NCBI GenBank assembly: GCA_034401795.1
Contig: CM067367.1
Span: 52,778,519 to 52,842,518, forward strand
Source of the DNA: Chaetoderma sp. LZ-2023a
Lineage: Eukaryota > Mollusca > Caudofoveata > Chaetodermatida > Chaetodermatidae
Length of the DNA stretch: 64,000 bases
Direction of reading: 5' to 3'
Shown here piece by piece: positions 12,283 to 22,920 of this stretch. The notes below the pieces were generated by a model that was not told where the DNA came from, did no database searches, and was given only the letters and a program-made list of their open reading frames with translations. Made by a program: the position numbers and the translations under genes. How positions within the stretch are numbered: the first letter of the stretch is position 1; every line of letters starts with the position of its first letter.

Positions 12283-12414
12283 GAGAGGATGGTCGATTCC
12301 GCTGTGTCCGCTGTAAAAGATCATTCATAAAGGATCGTCATTACAACACACATCGATGCATGGCGAGCTCTGACTATGTAGAACTTACAAACAAAGACCT
12401 TTTCAAATTGGAAG
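12283..12414 (+). CDS. ZFAT: ZFAT-like exon, atypical zinc finger (copy B)
   Basis: The exon is identical in reading to 6056-6187: acceptor ctttcag, donor GTGAGC, phase 1 at both ends, with the FRCVRCKRSF and HYNTHRC zinc-binding residues. It joins in frame to the intact acidic exon at 14048 (G plus AG gives a glutamate codon). If the duplication is an artefact, this and the 14048 exon are the ones to keep in a gene model. Confidence 0.8.
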
Positions 12415-14047
12415 GTGAGCGTCACAACTAGTGCTTATATCTGTATCTTGCGGCAGGCAACATTTATATGTAGATTGACCCTTTAATGGCCACGGTGGCC
12501 AAAAAGTGCTTCTATTGTCATGACAGTTGCCATGAGAATATATCCATTTGTGGGTCAACAGAAGACTATTCTTGAAAATTTGTCGTTGTAAAGGCTGGCT
12601 CAATTATCCCAGCTGGTCATACATTTAGTGAATATTAATATATTTAGCCTGCAAATTAACACTTTCAACAACAAATCTGAAAAAGTTAATTCTTTACGAT
12701 TTATAGCATACTCTGTTGTATATTTTGAAATTAATATGACTGGAAGCGATGCTGCCTAAAGCAGCCGATGCTGCCTAAGGCAGCAATGGCTTCCCGTCAT
12801 ATTAATTTCAGATTATTCAACAACTTTACTGTTTATTTACCCTGAGATTTAGATACGGGGGAATTTATCGGTGAAAGTGTTAATGGATTACTAGATTAGA
12901 AATTGATACCATCATATAACCCGGTCAAATTTTTAAAAATTAGTTTGTAGGACATTGACATGTGATTTAATTTAGTCTCCCTGGGGTGAGAATGTCACCT
13001 GTCTGACCACGGGACTATTAAGCCATTCATCATGTTCATTGCTGTACAGTAATGGCAATATATATTATCTTAGCAGCTGGTGGTAAAACGATGGTTATTC
13101 ATCCTTTAAGCCATTGTTGTCTAGGAAGATAGAGACTTTGAAAATCGTCACGCTTTAGGCTACTGCGGCTTAAGCCAGGCATGCCAGGTTGAAAACGATT
13201 TTTAGTTGCAACTCACAATTGATATAATTGTCTGTCTGTCTGTGTCTGTCTGTAAAATATTTGACATTTCTTACAAAGCCACCTTTCACAACTGTGGGCT
13301 TGTTAAGTGAGGATGTATTTCCGGGTCCAGCTCGATTGCTATATGCACAAAACAACGTTTTTGTTTACCAACAAATAATGACATCATAAACACACACTTA
13401 TGATGTAATAAAGCAAATTACACACTTCCGGGCTGCGAATCACTCGCAATGACAGCATACTTAACAAGCACATAGCATGTTCACACTTGTTCTGTAGAAG
13501 ATAGGATTTCAGAATTTGTCCCTGTCTCTGAAGGTGGGGATGTTGAACATACATGTAATCTTAATATGCATGTATGCTATTGCTTAGACTGGCACTGTTT
13601 TCAAAATCCCGCATAGCTACACAGACATGACAGAAAGTTCACCTTTTAACCCTTTAACACTCATATCAGCCAAAAACGGCTTCTACAATGGTCTTGAGAA
13701 ATGTCCATTTGCAGACCAAGAGAGACTATTTTTGAAAATTTACCACTGGAATGAATGGCTAGATAAGTGAGCTAGTCATTCCAGTGGTAAACTTTCAAAA
13801 GTAGTCTTCTCTTGGTCTGCAAATGGACATTTTCTATAGGAAAATTGAAATTTTCCTGAACAAATTCAAGTGTTAAGGAGTATAAAGATGCTAGTAATTC
13901 CATGTAGTGATATGAGATGTGGGTATATTTTCAAAACTGTAATCTGTATTTAGCTTTAAAAAATTAATTTTGGAGATTTTGCGTGTTCGTTATAAATACT
14001 GGATTGTATCGCATTTGCGCAATTTAAATTTGTTTTTGCATTGACAG

Positions 14048-14421
14048 AGGCCAATGGTACCAGTGTCTATATGGATGTAGATGAAGATACTACAACAGAT
14101 CCAGACTTTGATATTGCAGCCAGTGAACTTGAAACGGGTAAAGTTAATGACAGTATTGAAGATGAGGATGAAGAGGATGAGGATGATGATGATGCTGATG
14201 GCTACATTATCGAAGAGGATGAGGAGTATAAAGCCCCCTATAACGCTCGAGCGAAGCTGGGATTAGAATCTCGTAAACGTGGCCGCCCTCACAAACATGT
14301 GCCTGTAGATAATGTGGATGAAGAGGCTGGAGAGAATGCCGTGATGACAGAACGTGTGCCTGATGAGATTACAGGTGATGGAGGATGCGTACAGCAACAG
14401 GATGGAGATATGCATAAGGAG
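14048..14421 (+). CDS. ZFAT: ZFAT-like acidic exon with AT-hook-like motif
   Basis: This 374-nt exon has acceptor ttgacag and donor GTATAA. It starts in phase 1 and ends in phase 0. It encodes EANGTSVYMDVDEDTT, then a strongly acidic run (EDEDEEDEDDDDADG), then ESRKRGRPHKHVPV. RGRP is the core of an AT-hook, the minor-groove-binding motif after which ZFAT is named. The end, GDMHKE, can join in phase 0 either to the zinc-finger exon at 41013 or to the CXC-like exon at 27809. Human ZFAT also has an acidic stretch after its second finger. Confidence 0.8.
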
Positions 14422-15135
14422 GTATAATTACCATTAATTGTATGTATGAATAGACCATTAAAATATCTAGATGACATCAAACTATATATAAATTAGGGTG
14501 CTTCCACCAAATAGAACAAAATTGATTGTTTTAACTCTTTAACATCCATATCAGCCAAAAATGGCTTCTGTGGTGGTCTTGAGAAATATCCATTTGCAAA
14601 CCAAGAGAAGATTATTTTTGAAAATTTACCACTGGAATGACTGGCTCGGTTATCGAGCCAGTCATTCCAGTGGTAAATTTTCAAAAATAGTTTTCTCTTA
14701 GTCTGCAAATGGACATTTTCTATGAGAAAATTTTAATTTACTTGAACAAATTCACTGAAGACATTTATATTGTAAGCATTTCATTGAAACGGTGATTGTA
14801 AAAAGCTTAAAAGGAAATGTCCACAACATGAGATGGTTCTGTTAGCTCCCATTGGTCTGGGATATTGAATAAAGCATTGGTGTTTAATACGTTAATGGTC
14901 ATGCCATTCAAATACGTCCTCTGCCATTAGTCGTGTTAGTTTGCTAAGTTTAGATTTAGAGATATGTCCATTTGCGAGCCAAAGAATCTATTCTAGAAAA
15001 TTATATCACTCAATCAGTAACCAAGCCAGACATTTCATTGATACATTTCCAAAAAATAGTCTTCCATTGGCTTGCAATTTGACATTTACAGAGCAAATAT
15101 CTAGATTTTACTTTATGAATCTTGAACATTAAAGG

Positions 15136-15948
15136 TCTTGTGAGTACTTGCGGTCGATAACGAGTTTTAATTAATTTTATGGTCTACTACACTATTTAAA
15201 CACAATAGCGTCACTTTGGGGTGGGAAAAATATGTTAGGCAGCCCAAATAACGAGATTAAATGATGCCTCAATCTGAATCACATCGCCACTCGCTGTGAT
15301 GTCACACCGGGAATGGCTCTGTGGGCTGGGTCAATATTTTTCTGTCTGTAGTACAAAGGTAACATATTTTAAAACATGCGTTTAACAGGATATACTTCAC
15401 CTACCATAACATACATTATGTCAGGTTGAAGCTAAGTCTTCAAGAAATAAAAAATCATGATTTTTTTAAATCTATTATGACATTTACTCATTTTTAATGG
15501 TTTCATGGATAGCTATATTCGCATAATAATAGGCCTATAACTACGGTAAACCATGGGCAGTGCTGAAAATTGGCAATATTTCAATGCATGTGCCAAATAC
15601 TCTGTAGTCTAGTAGGCCTAATTGCGGATCCATTACCATTCTTGAAAGGACTGGGTGTACTATGTACTGTCTGGGATTGATGGATGTGAGCATGATGATC
15701 GAGGTTGACGGGAGAGGTTGACGATGGCTATAATTGTACTATTATTCATATCTAAATGTATACGCTACAGAGCGCATGCAGTTACAACTTTTTCTGAAGA
15801 TTACGAATCTACAATAAGTGTGTCAGTGTGTCCTATGTGAAATTTCCCGTGATTACTGATTAGAATGTAATTGTTTACCTATAAGTTTTTTGGCAATGTG
15901 TTTGTATAATAATAATGTAGAGACATGTACGGGTCAACACGCATGTTG

Positions 15949-15962
<14 letters not shown>
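15136..15962. other. Intron sequence ending in (GT)n
   Basis: No exon is visible. The last bases form a short GT repeat (15945-15962) that runs into the poly-G tract. Confidence 0.4.

Positions 15963-16007
<45 letters not shown>
15963..16007. repeat. Poly-G tract (45 G)
   Basis: There are 45 consecutive Gs directly after a GT repeat and at the end of duplicated copy B. Such a run is rarely exact in an assembly and may mark a bad join. The polyglycine and polyproline ORFs over it are not genes. Confidence 0.85.
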
Positions 16008-16086
16008 CGTCACGCCTGTGACAACCATATGAACTATATCGTTTTCAAACCAATTTCTTCCATGTATGGAAGTAGCATACACTCAT

Positions 16087-16280
16087 TTTCACTTCAAGAG
16101 TATACTTACCTCCCTAATACTTTAGATATTGCTAAATATTGGCTTTCACTCAATAAACACTCAGATTTAAAACAGTTAGGTGCCCCTACTGGGCAGGGAG
16201 TCAGAGCGTAGTCTGGCGGATGCCAGCCCCACCACCGCGCATGCGCAGACTAGCACTTCCTCTTTGCTAGATTATTGGCA
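16087..16280. repeat. DIRS 1 left terminus and inverted terminal repeat
   Basis: The element starts at tttcacttcaagagtatac. From about 16103 to 16280 it is complementary to 22921-23096, including gcgcatgcgcagactagcac and gcccctactgggcaggga. The outermost ~16 bases differ between the two ends and are matched instead in the internal complementary region. Confidence 0.88.
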
Positions 16281-17186
16281 AAGAGAACACACATGTTTTT
16301 TGAGTCATAAGCTTTTCTTGCTCTTTAACGTTTTTATTGGTGTTATTTTGGAAGTGATAAGACCTGATTTGGATGGCGGGAGGATACACTTCGCCACAGG
16401 AGGACGTTGGACCTTTAAATCAGGTGACTTCTAGTAAAATTAGCGAGTTTTCTTCCCGGTGTATTGTGTTTCCGGGACTCGCGTTTACCGTGATAAGCGC
16501 CTTGGTTGGTTGGGTTATATCAACTCGGTGCTACCTAGGACTAATTTCTCTTTCTGTTTATGTCCACAGGTCTGTATGACGCTAGGTGGTGACGTCACAG
16601 TACCAGAGAATTAGTATTCTCTCCACCATGGTTCCATTTCCTACTAACACTGTTAGGTTATCTAACCAAATGAAAAATTATGTCCAGTGAGTTGGAGGCC
16701 TGGTATAAAGGTCTTCTCACTTTGCCCTCTTGATCCAATTCCTTCCCCATGAGGTGGAGAGAGTTAAGAGGCGTGCAGATGGTGGAGTTTCCGGTTCGTC
16801 ACGTTGGATGGTTTGTCTATACAAAGTGTCAGGTATCTAGTTATTGATAATGTGGTGATGTTAATTATTGTAAACAATCAAAGGGAGATAATTAACATTT
16901 TTGCCAGTAAAGAGTTATCTATATGTATCTGATGGTTGTGTAGTCAACTTATCCATTCAGCATACAATTCGTCTTTGCACTTGGATGTTTTGTTGGGATC
17001 GAATTTTTTCCTGTCACGGGATTAATGACGTCATAATCAGCTGGCTATGTATTTATTAGCAATTCAAGCGCTATGCTGGTTTTTGATGTATATTGATCTT
17101 TATGATCGTTTTCCTTCTCCTTGAGTTGGATTGAGTTTCTAAGCTTAACTAGTTGCTCATACTCCTTGTCCTTTGCCCTGTTTCAG
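16281..17186. other. DIRS 1 5' leader, possibly spliced
   Basis: This leader lies between the left terminus and the gag-like ORF. It contains acceptor-like ttatgtccacag (ending 16570), an ATG in good context at 16628 (caccATGG), a good donor-like ccaGTGAGT near 16685, and acceptor-like ctgtttcag ending at 17186. The short frame from 16628 does not join the gag frame in phase by my reading, so any splicing is unproven. Confidence 0.4.
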
Positions 17187-19250
17187 GGACCGGGTTGCGC
17201 GTCCTGTGGACGTTTTATGCATGTGAAGTTCTGGCCGCATCTGTGTTATCGATGTAGCCCTTGTGGTCCATTGATTAATTGTGACATATGTAAGCACTGG
17301 GGGGGCGAGTTAATGTCCGAATTCTTGTGCTGCTTACAGGCGACGGACAAGGTGGTAGAGGAGGAGAAGAAGAAGAAGCGGAAACGAGAGGTTGTAAGTA
17401 GGAAGGGTAAGGGGAAGGTCTCGTCCGCGGTGGATATGGAGACCTTCCGGACCGAGATGTTGGGAGAGATGAAGAGGACAATAAAAGATTTGGTTCCAGG
17501 GTTGCTTCGTGGCATGCTTCCTGGACCAGATCCTTTATTGTCCTCATCATCGGCTTCGGAGCAGGTAATCCCCGCCTCTGGATCGATTTTCCTTAGTCCG
17601 CTTCCGTTGTCCGACGATTCAGAGGTGGCCCCATTAGAGGGGGCGTTCCACGGCCCTGGCAGCAGGCTTATTGCCGCGCCGATAGGGGACCGTGGACGGT
17701 TGTCGCTGGAACCCGCTGGCTGCTTATCAGTCCAGGGGTATCCGCACGCCGCGGTGGCCAGTACCTCCTATGGCACCGTTCCTGGTCAGCCCGGGTTAGC
17801 TCTCTTTGCTGACCCGGGGTCTAATCTTTCTGACCAGGGTGATGAGGATTACCTGCTAGGGTCGCCGTCTGACGACGTGGACATGGATGAAGACGTTTGT
17901 GCACCCCTCGCGGGGAATACAGGCGCTTTTTTCCACGGTATTACTCACCCTGGAGTAAGGTCCGCGGTTCAGGTGGTGGCCCAGGGCGCTGCTGATGGCC
18001 AGCGGTACCGCATACCTCGGCTTGCCGAGAGTGTAGCTGGTGCTGGCCGGGCCCGTGGTAGGGCTATATATACCCCACGCTCTACCGCGGTGCCTGCTCC
18101 TGGTCAAACCAGTGATATTCTCATGCCGGTGCTGTCAGGCCCGCATGTTTTCCCTGGCTTGCCAGGTGTATCAGCGTACCCGCCGTCAAGCTCTACTGCT
18201 TGCGCTCAGGAGGAAGACGAAGGACCCCGTCTTGTAGAGCGCTCGCAGTTAGCCACGGAGGAGGATTGGTATGACGCTTGCCAGTGGTTGGTGAGCGTTA
18301 GGCCTGATCTGCCCGTGGAGCAGTCGGCTAGCCACCGTGTTCACACGCCGTGGTTAGCTGGGAAACCAACTGCTAACGCTATGCCTTCTCTGCCGCTGGC
18401 GGAGCATGTCGTTGACATGTTCAAGGCGGCGGAGGCGTCCATTAACACGAGTGGACGTCTCGCGAAGGCCCCTCGCGAGGTGGCCAGGCGTTGTCGCATC
18501 GTGCCCCTGGACTACCAGCGGTACGGTGTGGTACCCAAGCCCAGCGTGGATGACCGCGCGGCTTTGGGTGAGGATACGCGGCCAGGCTCCCGTTCTGACG
18601 CGGGGGTCTTGTGCGCGAACGCGTTGCGTTCGGCGAATACCGCGTTGCGTGATGCGGAGGAGAGTGGGAGGGCTTCGATTGCCGCTCTGTCCCACGTCTC
18701 CCAGCTGTTACAGGGGGTAGTAACGGCATCCGCATCGCGCCAGCCAGGCCCGCTCGCGGTCCAGCGAACCATCCAGGATGGTATTAACCTGGCGCTGGAC
18801 TGTATGACGCGGGCGGTGACCAGGAGTGTCAGGGCAAGACGCACATTTGCCCTGGACAATCTGTGCCCGTCTCAGGACCTGTATAATAGGCTACTCCGTA
18901 CGCCTATGACGGGTCCTGGTCTTTTTGGAGGTGAGGGATGTCGCCACCTCCAGGAGACGGTCACCCTGGTGAATAACCAGAGGGCGCTGCGCGAACAGTT
19001 TGAGGTACTGCGTCGTGCTAACGTTCGCGCCGCGGCCCCTGCGTATCGTCCCCTGCAGGCTCGAGGTGGTGCTGGCCAAGTCAGAGGCCAGCCGCCGTCG
19101 CAGCGCCGGCCTCGGCCGCGTGCGATTCGGCCAGCAGTGAGGGGGGCGCAGGCTCCTCAGCCGCCGTCAGCCAGGCAGCCGCCCGTGCACCGAGGTGCGC
19201 GCGGGGCGGGGCGGGTCGCGCGAGGATCTGGGCGTGGTTATCGTTCCTGA
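17187..19250 (+). CDS. DIRS 1 gag-like ORF1 protein
   Basis: This open frame encodes roughly 690 residues of a putative structural, nucleic-acid-binding protein. It begins with a cysteine-rich segment (CASC, then CYRCSPCG and CDIC), possibly zinc-binding and also present in copy 2. A lysine-rich stretch (EEEKKKKRKREVV) looks like a nuclear signal. A long Pro/Ser/Ala/Gly-rich middle part follows, then an Arg/Pro/Gly-rich tail. The first ATG is at 17217, after the first cysteine pair, and the frame is open upstream; an acceptor-like site ends at 17186, so the true start may be in a spliced leader. Sequence similarity to other gag proteins is not obvious, and the assignment rests on position. 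Confidence 0.75.
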   Translation, partial: GPGCASCGRFMHVKFWPHLCYRCSPCGPLINCDICKHWGGELMSEFLCCLQATDKVVEEEKKKKRKREVVSRKGKGKVSSAVDMETFRTEMLGEMKRTIKDLVPGLLRGMLPGPDPLLSSSSASEQVIPASGSIFLSPLPLSDDSEVAPLEGAFHGPGSRLIAAPIGDRGRLSLEPAGCLSVQGYPHAAVASTSYGTVPGQPGLALFADPGSNLSDQGDEDYLLGSPSDDVDMDEDVCAPLAGNTGAFFHGITHPGVRSAVQVVAQGAADGQRYRIPRLAESVAGAGRARGRAIYTPRSTAVPAPGQTSDILMPVLSGPHVFPGLPGVSAYPPSSSTACAQEEDEGPRLVERSQLATEEDWYDACQWLVSVRPDLPVEQSASHRVHTPWLAGKPTANAMPSLPLAEHVVDMFKAAEASINTSGRLAKAPREVARRCRIVPLDYQRYGVVPKPSVDDRAALGEDTRPGSRSDAGVLCANALRSANTALRDAEESGRASIAALSHVSQLLQGVVTASASRQPGPLAVQRTIQDGINLALDCMTRAVTRSVRARRTFALDNLCPSQDLYNRLLRTPMTGPGLFGGEGCRHLQETVTLVNNQRALREQFEVLRRANVRAAAPAYRPLQARGGAGQVRGQPPSQRRPRPRAIRPAVRGAQAPQPPSARQPPVHRGARGAGRVARGSGRGYRS

Positions 19251-19287
19251 CAGGGCGCTTACCGCGGTAAGGACCACGCCGGTGTGT

Positions 19288-21381
19288 ATGGCGACGGAGA
19301 CAGTGCCGCTCTTGCATGCCTTGTGTCCACCGCGGTCCCTAGGTGGACCGGTGGGAGGCCGGCTAGCCGACCACATGCAAGAGTGGGAACGGTTAACTCA
19401 GGACCGTTTAGTCTTGCGATGGCTTTCCGTGGGGTATCATCCAGAGTGGATGACAGGCCCGCCGTCGCGACTGTCTCTGGTGCCAGTCTGGACTCCCATT
19501 CCGAGAGATCCAGATCAAAGGTTGTGTATCGAGGAGGAGATAAATTCCCTCGTACAAAAAGGAGCTATTCAGCCGGCGCAAAGGTGTCCGGGCTTCTATT
19601 CAACCCTGTTCTTGGTAACAAAACGCACCGGTGGGTGGAGACCGATTCTCAACCTCAAGCCATTGAACAAGTTCATCGAGACGCCCAGTTTCAAGATGGA
19701 AACGGTGCGCTCGGTGTTGGCGGGGTTGGAGAGGGGGATGTGGACGGCGTCGATAGATTTGAAGGACGCTTATTTCCACATCCCCATCCACAGGAGTTTC
19801 TGTCGCTTCCTGAGATTTGCATTCCAGGGCAGACAGTGGGAATTCAGGGTGTTGCCCTTCGGAATTTCCACGGCTCCTCGGGTTTTCACCCGTGTGGTTC
19901 TTGCGATCACAGCATACCTCCGCAGGAGAAGCATAGCAGTCCACACGTACATAGACGACTGGCTGTTGAAAGCGCACACCCGGGAAAGTTTGTCCGCCAA
20001 TCTGGAGATTGTTTTGAAAATTCTCACAGACTTGGGCTGGATGATCAATTTCCCAAAATCAGAGCTGACTCCATCCCAGAAGTTTGTTTACCTGGGGATG
20101 TTCTTCGATCTGGAGACAGGATATGTTTATCCTACTCAGGAGAGAGTTCAAATACTCATCTCGTTGATTCAGTCAGTGTGCGACAGTCGTCATGTCCTGG
20201 CACAGGTTTACTTGAGAATGCTGGGGTTGATGGTTTCGTTGGAACCAGTCATTCCTCAGGCCGCCTTACGCAGGCGGCCGATCCAGTTGTTTCTCATGAC
20301 ACAATGGACCCAGAGTACAGGTTCGCTGGACTCGAATGTGTCAGTGTTGGCGCCTCTGATTCACCACCTGCAATGGTGGTTGAATACAGAGAATCTCTTA
20401 CCGGGGGTTTTGCTAACCCCTCCCCACCCTCAGGTGACTGTGTATACAGATGCATCGATGGAGGGCTGGGGAGCTTGCCTGGAAGAATCCACGATATCAG
20501 GGCTTTGGAATCTGGAACAGTCACAGGAACATATAAATCTACTGGAGCTAAGAGCAGTAGTCCTGGGCCTGGAACATTTCTTACAGAAAGTTCAGGGCAA
20601 GATTGTTCTTATTCGTTCAGACAACTCAACAGTTGTGACTTACATAAACCGCCAGGGCGGAACGAAGTCGCCCAGTCTCTGTATGATGACATGGAAACTG
20701 CTTTGTTGGTGTCTGGATCACCAGATTACCTTGAAAGCAGTTCATATTCCGGGAAGGTTAAACCTGCTAGCAGACTCATTGAGCCGAAGGATGAGTGTTT
20801 TACCCACGGAATGGCAACTAAATCAATGTGTGGCGGATCGTCTGTTCGACCATTGGGGGAAACCCAACATCGATTTGTTCGCAACGAAGAAGAATGCGAA
20901 GATGACGACGTACGTCTCTCCGATTCCGGATCCAAGCGCTTTCGCAACAGATGCGTTAGCTATCAGCTGGGGGAGAATGTATGCATACGCATTCCCTCCA
21001 GCAATCCTGATTCCAAAAATTCTTCAGAAAATCAGACAAGAGGAATGCCAAGTGCTTCTGATCGCCCCGGATTGGCCAAGCCGATCATGGTATACGGATC
21101 TGCTGGACCTTCTGGTCTGCAATCCGGTTCCTCTGCCTCTGATGGACGATATTATCTTCCAGGGCAAGGCCCTTCACAACAATCCGTCAATGTTCAGATT
21201 GACTGCGTGGATGTTGTCAAGGAATCTAGAATTAAGGAGGGCTTTTCTGAGCAAGCAGCCATGTTTATGGCCAAAGCCAGGAGGGGGTCAACCTCCAGAG
21301 CATATAATTATAAAATCAACAGATTTGCAGAATGGTGCTCAAAAAGATGTATTGATCCAATGGATTCATCTATTCAAGTAG
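19288..21381 (+). CDS. DIRS 1 reverse transcriptase/RNase H/methyltransferase-like
   Basis: The protein copies element RNA into DNA. The first ATG is at 19288, 37 bases after the gag stop, though the frame is open from 19195 and overlaps gag. RT motifs include GWRPILNLKPLN, ASIDLKDAYFHIPI, LPFGISTAPRVFTRV and the catalytic YIDD (19948-19959). RNase H follows, with YTDASMEGWGA, the LLELRAVV glutamate and the IRSDNSTVV aspartate. A third region (IDLFATKKNA, YAFPPA, LLIAPDWPSRSWY) matches the Dam-like methyltransferase region known in DIRS and PAT elements. No protease or DDE integrase is present, as expected. The 3' end overlaps the recombinase ORF in another frame. Confidence 0.93.
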   Translation: MATETVPLLHALCPPRSLGGPVGGRLADHMQEWERLTQDRLVLRWLSVGYHPEWMTGPPSRLSLVPVWTPIPRDPDQRLCIEEEINSLVQKGAIQPAQRCPGFYSTLFLVTKRTGGWRPILNLKPLNKFIETPSFKMETVRSVLAGLERGMWTASIDLKDAYFHIPIHRSFCRFLRFAFQGRQWEFRVLPFGISTAPRVFTRVVLAITAYLRRRSIAVHTYIDDWLLKAHTRESLSANLEIVLKILTDLGWMINFPKSELTPSQKFVYLGMFFDLETGYVYPTQERVQILISLIQSVCDSRHVLAQVYLRMLGLMVSLEPVIPQAALRRRPIQLFLMTQWTQSTGSLDSNVSVLAPLIHHLQWWLNTENLLPGVLLTPPHPQVTVYTDASMEGWGACLEESTISGLWNLEQSQEHINLLELRAVVLGLEHFLQKVQGKIVLIRSDNSTVVTYINRQGGTKSPSLCMMTWKLLCWCLDHQITLKAVHIPGRLNLLADSLSRRMSVLPTEWQLNQCVADRLFDHWGKPNIDLFATKKNAKMTTYVSPIPDPSAFATDALAISWGRMYAYAFPPAILIPKILQKIRQEECQVLLIAPDWPSRSWYTDLLDLLVCNPVPLPLMDDIIFQGKALHNNPSMFRLTAWMLSRNLELRRAFLSKQPCLWPKPGGGQPPEHIIIKSTDLQNGAQKDVLIQWIHLFK

Positions 21382-22220
21382 TAGCTGATTTCCTCTGTCA
21401 CCTCTATGATGCCTATAGCCTCAAGCCTAACTCTATTGCTGGTTATAAGTCAGCATTAATGTCTGTTATTCCTTGCTTGGCTAAGAGGGGAAGTGATGAA
21501 GTAAATACATTGAATGTATTAATTAAAGGCATGGGCAATCTAAGACCAAGGAATCCTCCTGTGATTCCGTCTTGGAGTTTATCGCTAGTGCTTCAAGTAC
21601 TAGGTGATAAGCCTTTTGAACCACTTAGTTCCATTTCTATGAAACTATTAACACTGAAGACTGTGTTTTTAATTGCTGCGGCCTCGGCTAGGCGTAGGAG
21701 TGAGATTCATGCCTTATCAGCCGAGGATGACCGTTTTGTGGTTTCAGGGGAAGGCCTTAAGCTGCTACCTAGGATTAATTTCTTGGCTAAAAATCAGTCG
21801 TTGAAATATCCAGGTCAACCTATTATTTTGCCTGCTTTAACTAGATATGATCCTAATTCTAAAGCATGGTGTCCCGTCCGGGCGCTGCGCCGGTACAAAC
21901 AACGTACGGCGGCATGGCGCACCGACCAGTCAGCGTTATGGTTGTCATATATTGAACCCCATGGGAGGGCTTCTAAGGACACCATTTCCAGGTGGATTGT
22001 GGAATGCATTCAGTTTTGCCATAAATCCGCCACCGGGAAGCAGGTTGACGTGGCCAAGGCTCACAGTGTCCGCGGCGTAGTGACATCCACGGCCCTATTT
22101 AATGGGGTCCCTGTGGATGATATTATGTCGGTGGCTCAGTGGCACTGTGAGTCAAGTTTTACAGACCATTATCTCCGTGACACCTCTAATCCTCTCGCCT
22201 TGTCGGTTTTGAAAAAATAA
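21261..22220 (+). CDS. DIRS 1 tyrosine recombinase (YR)
   Basis: This is the integrase of the element, which recombines a circular DNA intermediate into the genome. The likely coding part starts around the ATG at 21261 (MFMAKARRGSTSRAYNYKI). The frame is open much further upstream, but that part only shadows the RT gene. An N-terminal SAM-like core-binding region (ADFLCHLYDAYSLKPNSIAGY) is followed by the catalytic domain: Arg in ASARRRSEIHALS, H-x-x-R in AHSVRG, the WHCESSF box and the Tyr nucleophile in FTDHYLRD. All expected catalytic residues are present, so the enzyme may be active. The ORF ends at TAA about 530 bp before the internal complementary region. Confidence 0.93.
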   Translation: MFMAKARRGSTSRAYNYKINRFAEWCSKRCIDPMDSSIQVVADFLCHLYDAYSLKPNSIAGYKSALMSVIPCLAKRGSDEVNTLNVLIKGMGNLRPRNPPVIPSWSLSLVLQVLGDKPFEPLSSISMKLLTLKTVFLIAAASARRRSEIHALSAEDDRFVVSGEGLKLLPRINFLAKNQSLKYPGQPIILPALTRYDPNSKAWCPVRALRRYKQRTAAWRTDQSALWLSYIEPHGRASKDTISRWIVECIQFCHKSATGKQVDVAKAHSVRGVVTSTALFNGVPVDDIMSVAQWHCESSFTDHYLRDTSNPLALSVLKK

Positions 22221-22753
22221 ATCGGTTTATATTTTTTGAGGTGATTTCCTCATTACTTATATATATCACAATTAATTTATGGAAACACCCACTTTTTTGG
22301 GCCTGCATCAGTCTTTACCGATGGGAAGATGATGTCAGCAGCCATTTTCAACAAGGTCAGTCTTGTTCATGTGTTGTCCGTTGTTGATTGTATTGTCACG
22401 ATTACCCGTTATTAATATGGTGATGGTTTGTGTATTTGTGTGGTTCATTGTTGAGAGTTACGAAAATGGAGCTTTTTCGTCTCTGTCCTGTAGTACATGG
22501 CACTTGTACGTAGAGAGCGTATAGGACATTGAGGTCAGTCGACTCTTCCTCCCAGGAAGGAGGGGGGGGGAGCGCATATGACATTCGGTCATCTCTCATA
22601 CATCGGTCGTGTTATCCGATGGTTAGTCAAATCCTGACTGTTTTTTCTTACAGTTTCAGAAGTTTAAGTGCCTTAAACGCAGAAAAGCGTATAGGGATGA
22701 GCTGGTCTTTTGACCTCGCCTCCCTCCCGCCAGATTCACTTTCGAATTCTGGC

Positions 22754-22852
22754 AATATCAAAAGTATTAGGGAGGTAAGTATACTCTTGAAGTGAAATAA
22801 ACGAAATCTAGGATTTCTTTTTTCACGAGAGAGTTGATACTTACCTCCCTAG
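22754..22852. repeat. DIRS 1 internal complementary region
   Basis: The first half (ggaggtaagtatactcttga, ending agtgaaa near 22797) is the complement of the element's left end. The second half (aaacgaaatctaggatttct to cttacctccct) is the complement of its right end. The two meet at gtgaaa-taaacg, which is the complement of a joined right-left end. This is the template by which DIRS elements restore both termini and circularise. Confidence 0.93.
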
Positions 22853-22920
22853 ATACGGACCCGGCCTCTCCACCCCACAGAGGCTCGGTCTTCAGGCTCT
22901 TAATAGTTGCATGTGTGTCA

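Larger units (their letters stand above)
10269..15945. repeat. Copy B of the 5.7-kb near-identical duplication
   Basis: The segment repeats 4038-9731 at an offset of about 6,220-6,231 bases that drifts through small indels. This copy keeps the acidic exon in frame and so is the better version. It ends in a (GT)n tract followed by 45 Gs. It carries the counterpart copies of all H and P repeats listed for copy A. Confidence 0.85.

Noticed and set aside
4038-15945. True tandem duplication of two exons in the gene
   Set aside because: Flanking an exact 500-N gap, with indel-type differences, it is better explained as assembly duplication, though read data could overturn this.
15879-16211. Polyproline and polyglycine ORFs
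   Set aside because: They are translations of the 45-G homopolymer and its complement.
19284-21200. First ~640 codons of the 978-codon ORF as recombinase N-terminus
   Set aside because: This part is an open shadow frame of the reverse transcriptase gene, and recombinase similarity begins only around 21200.
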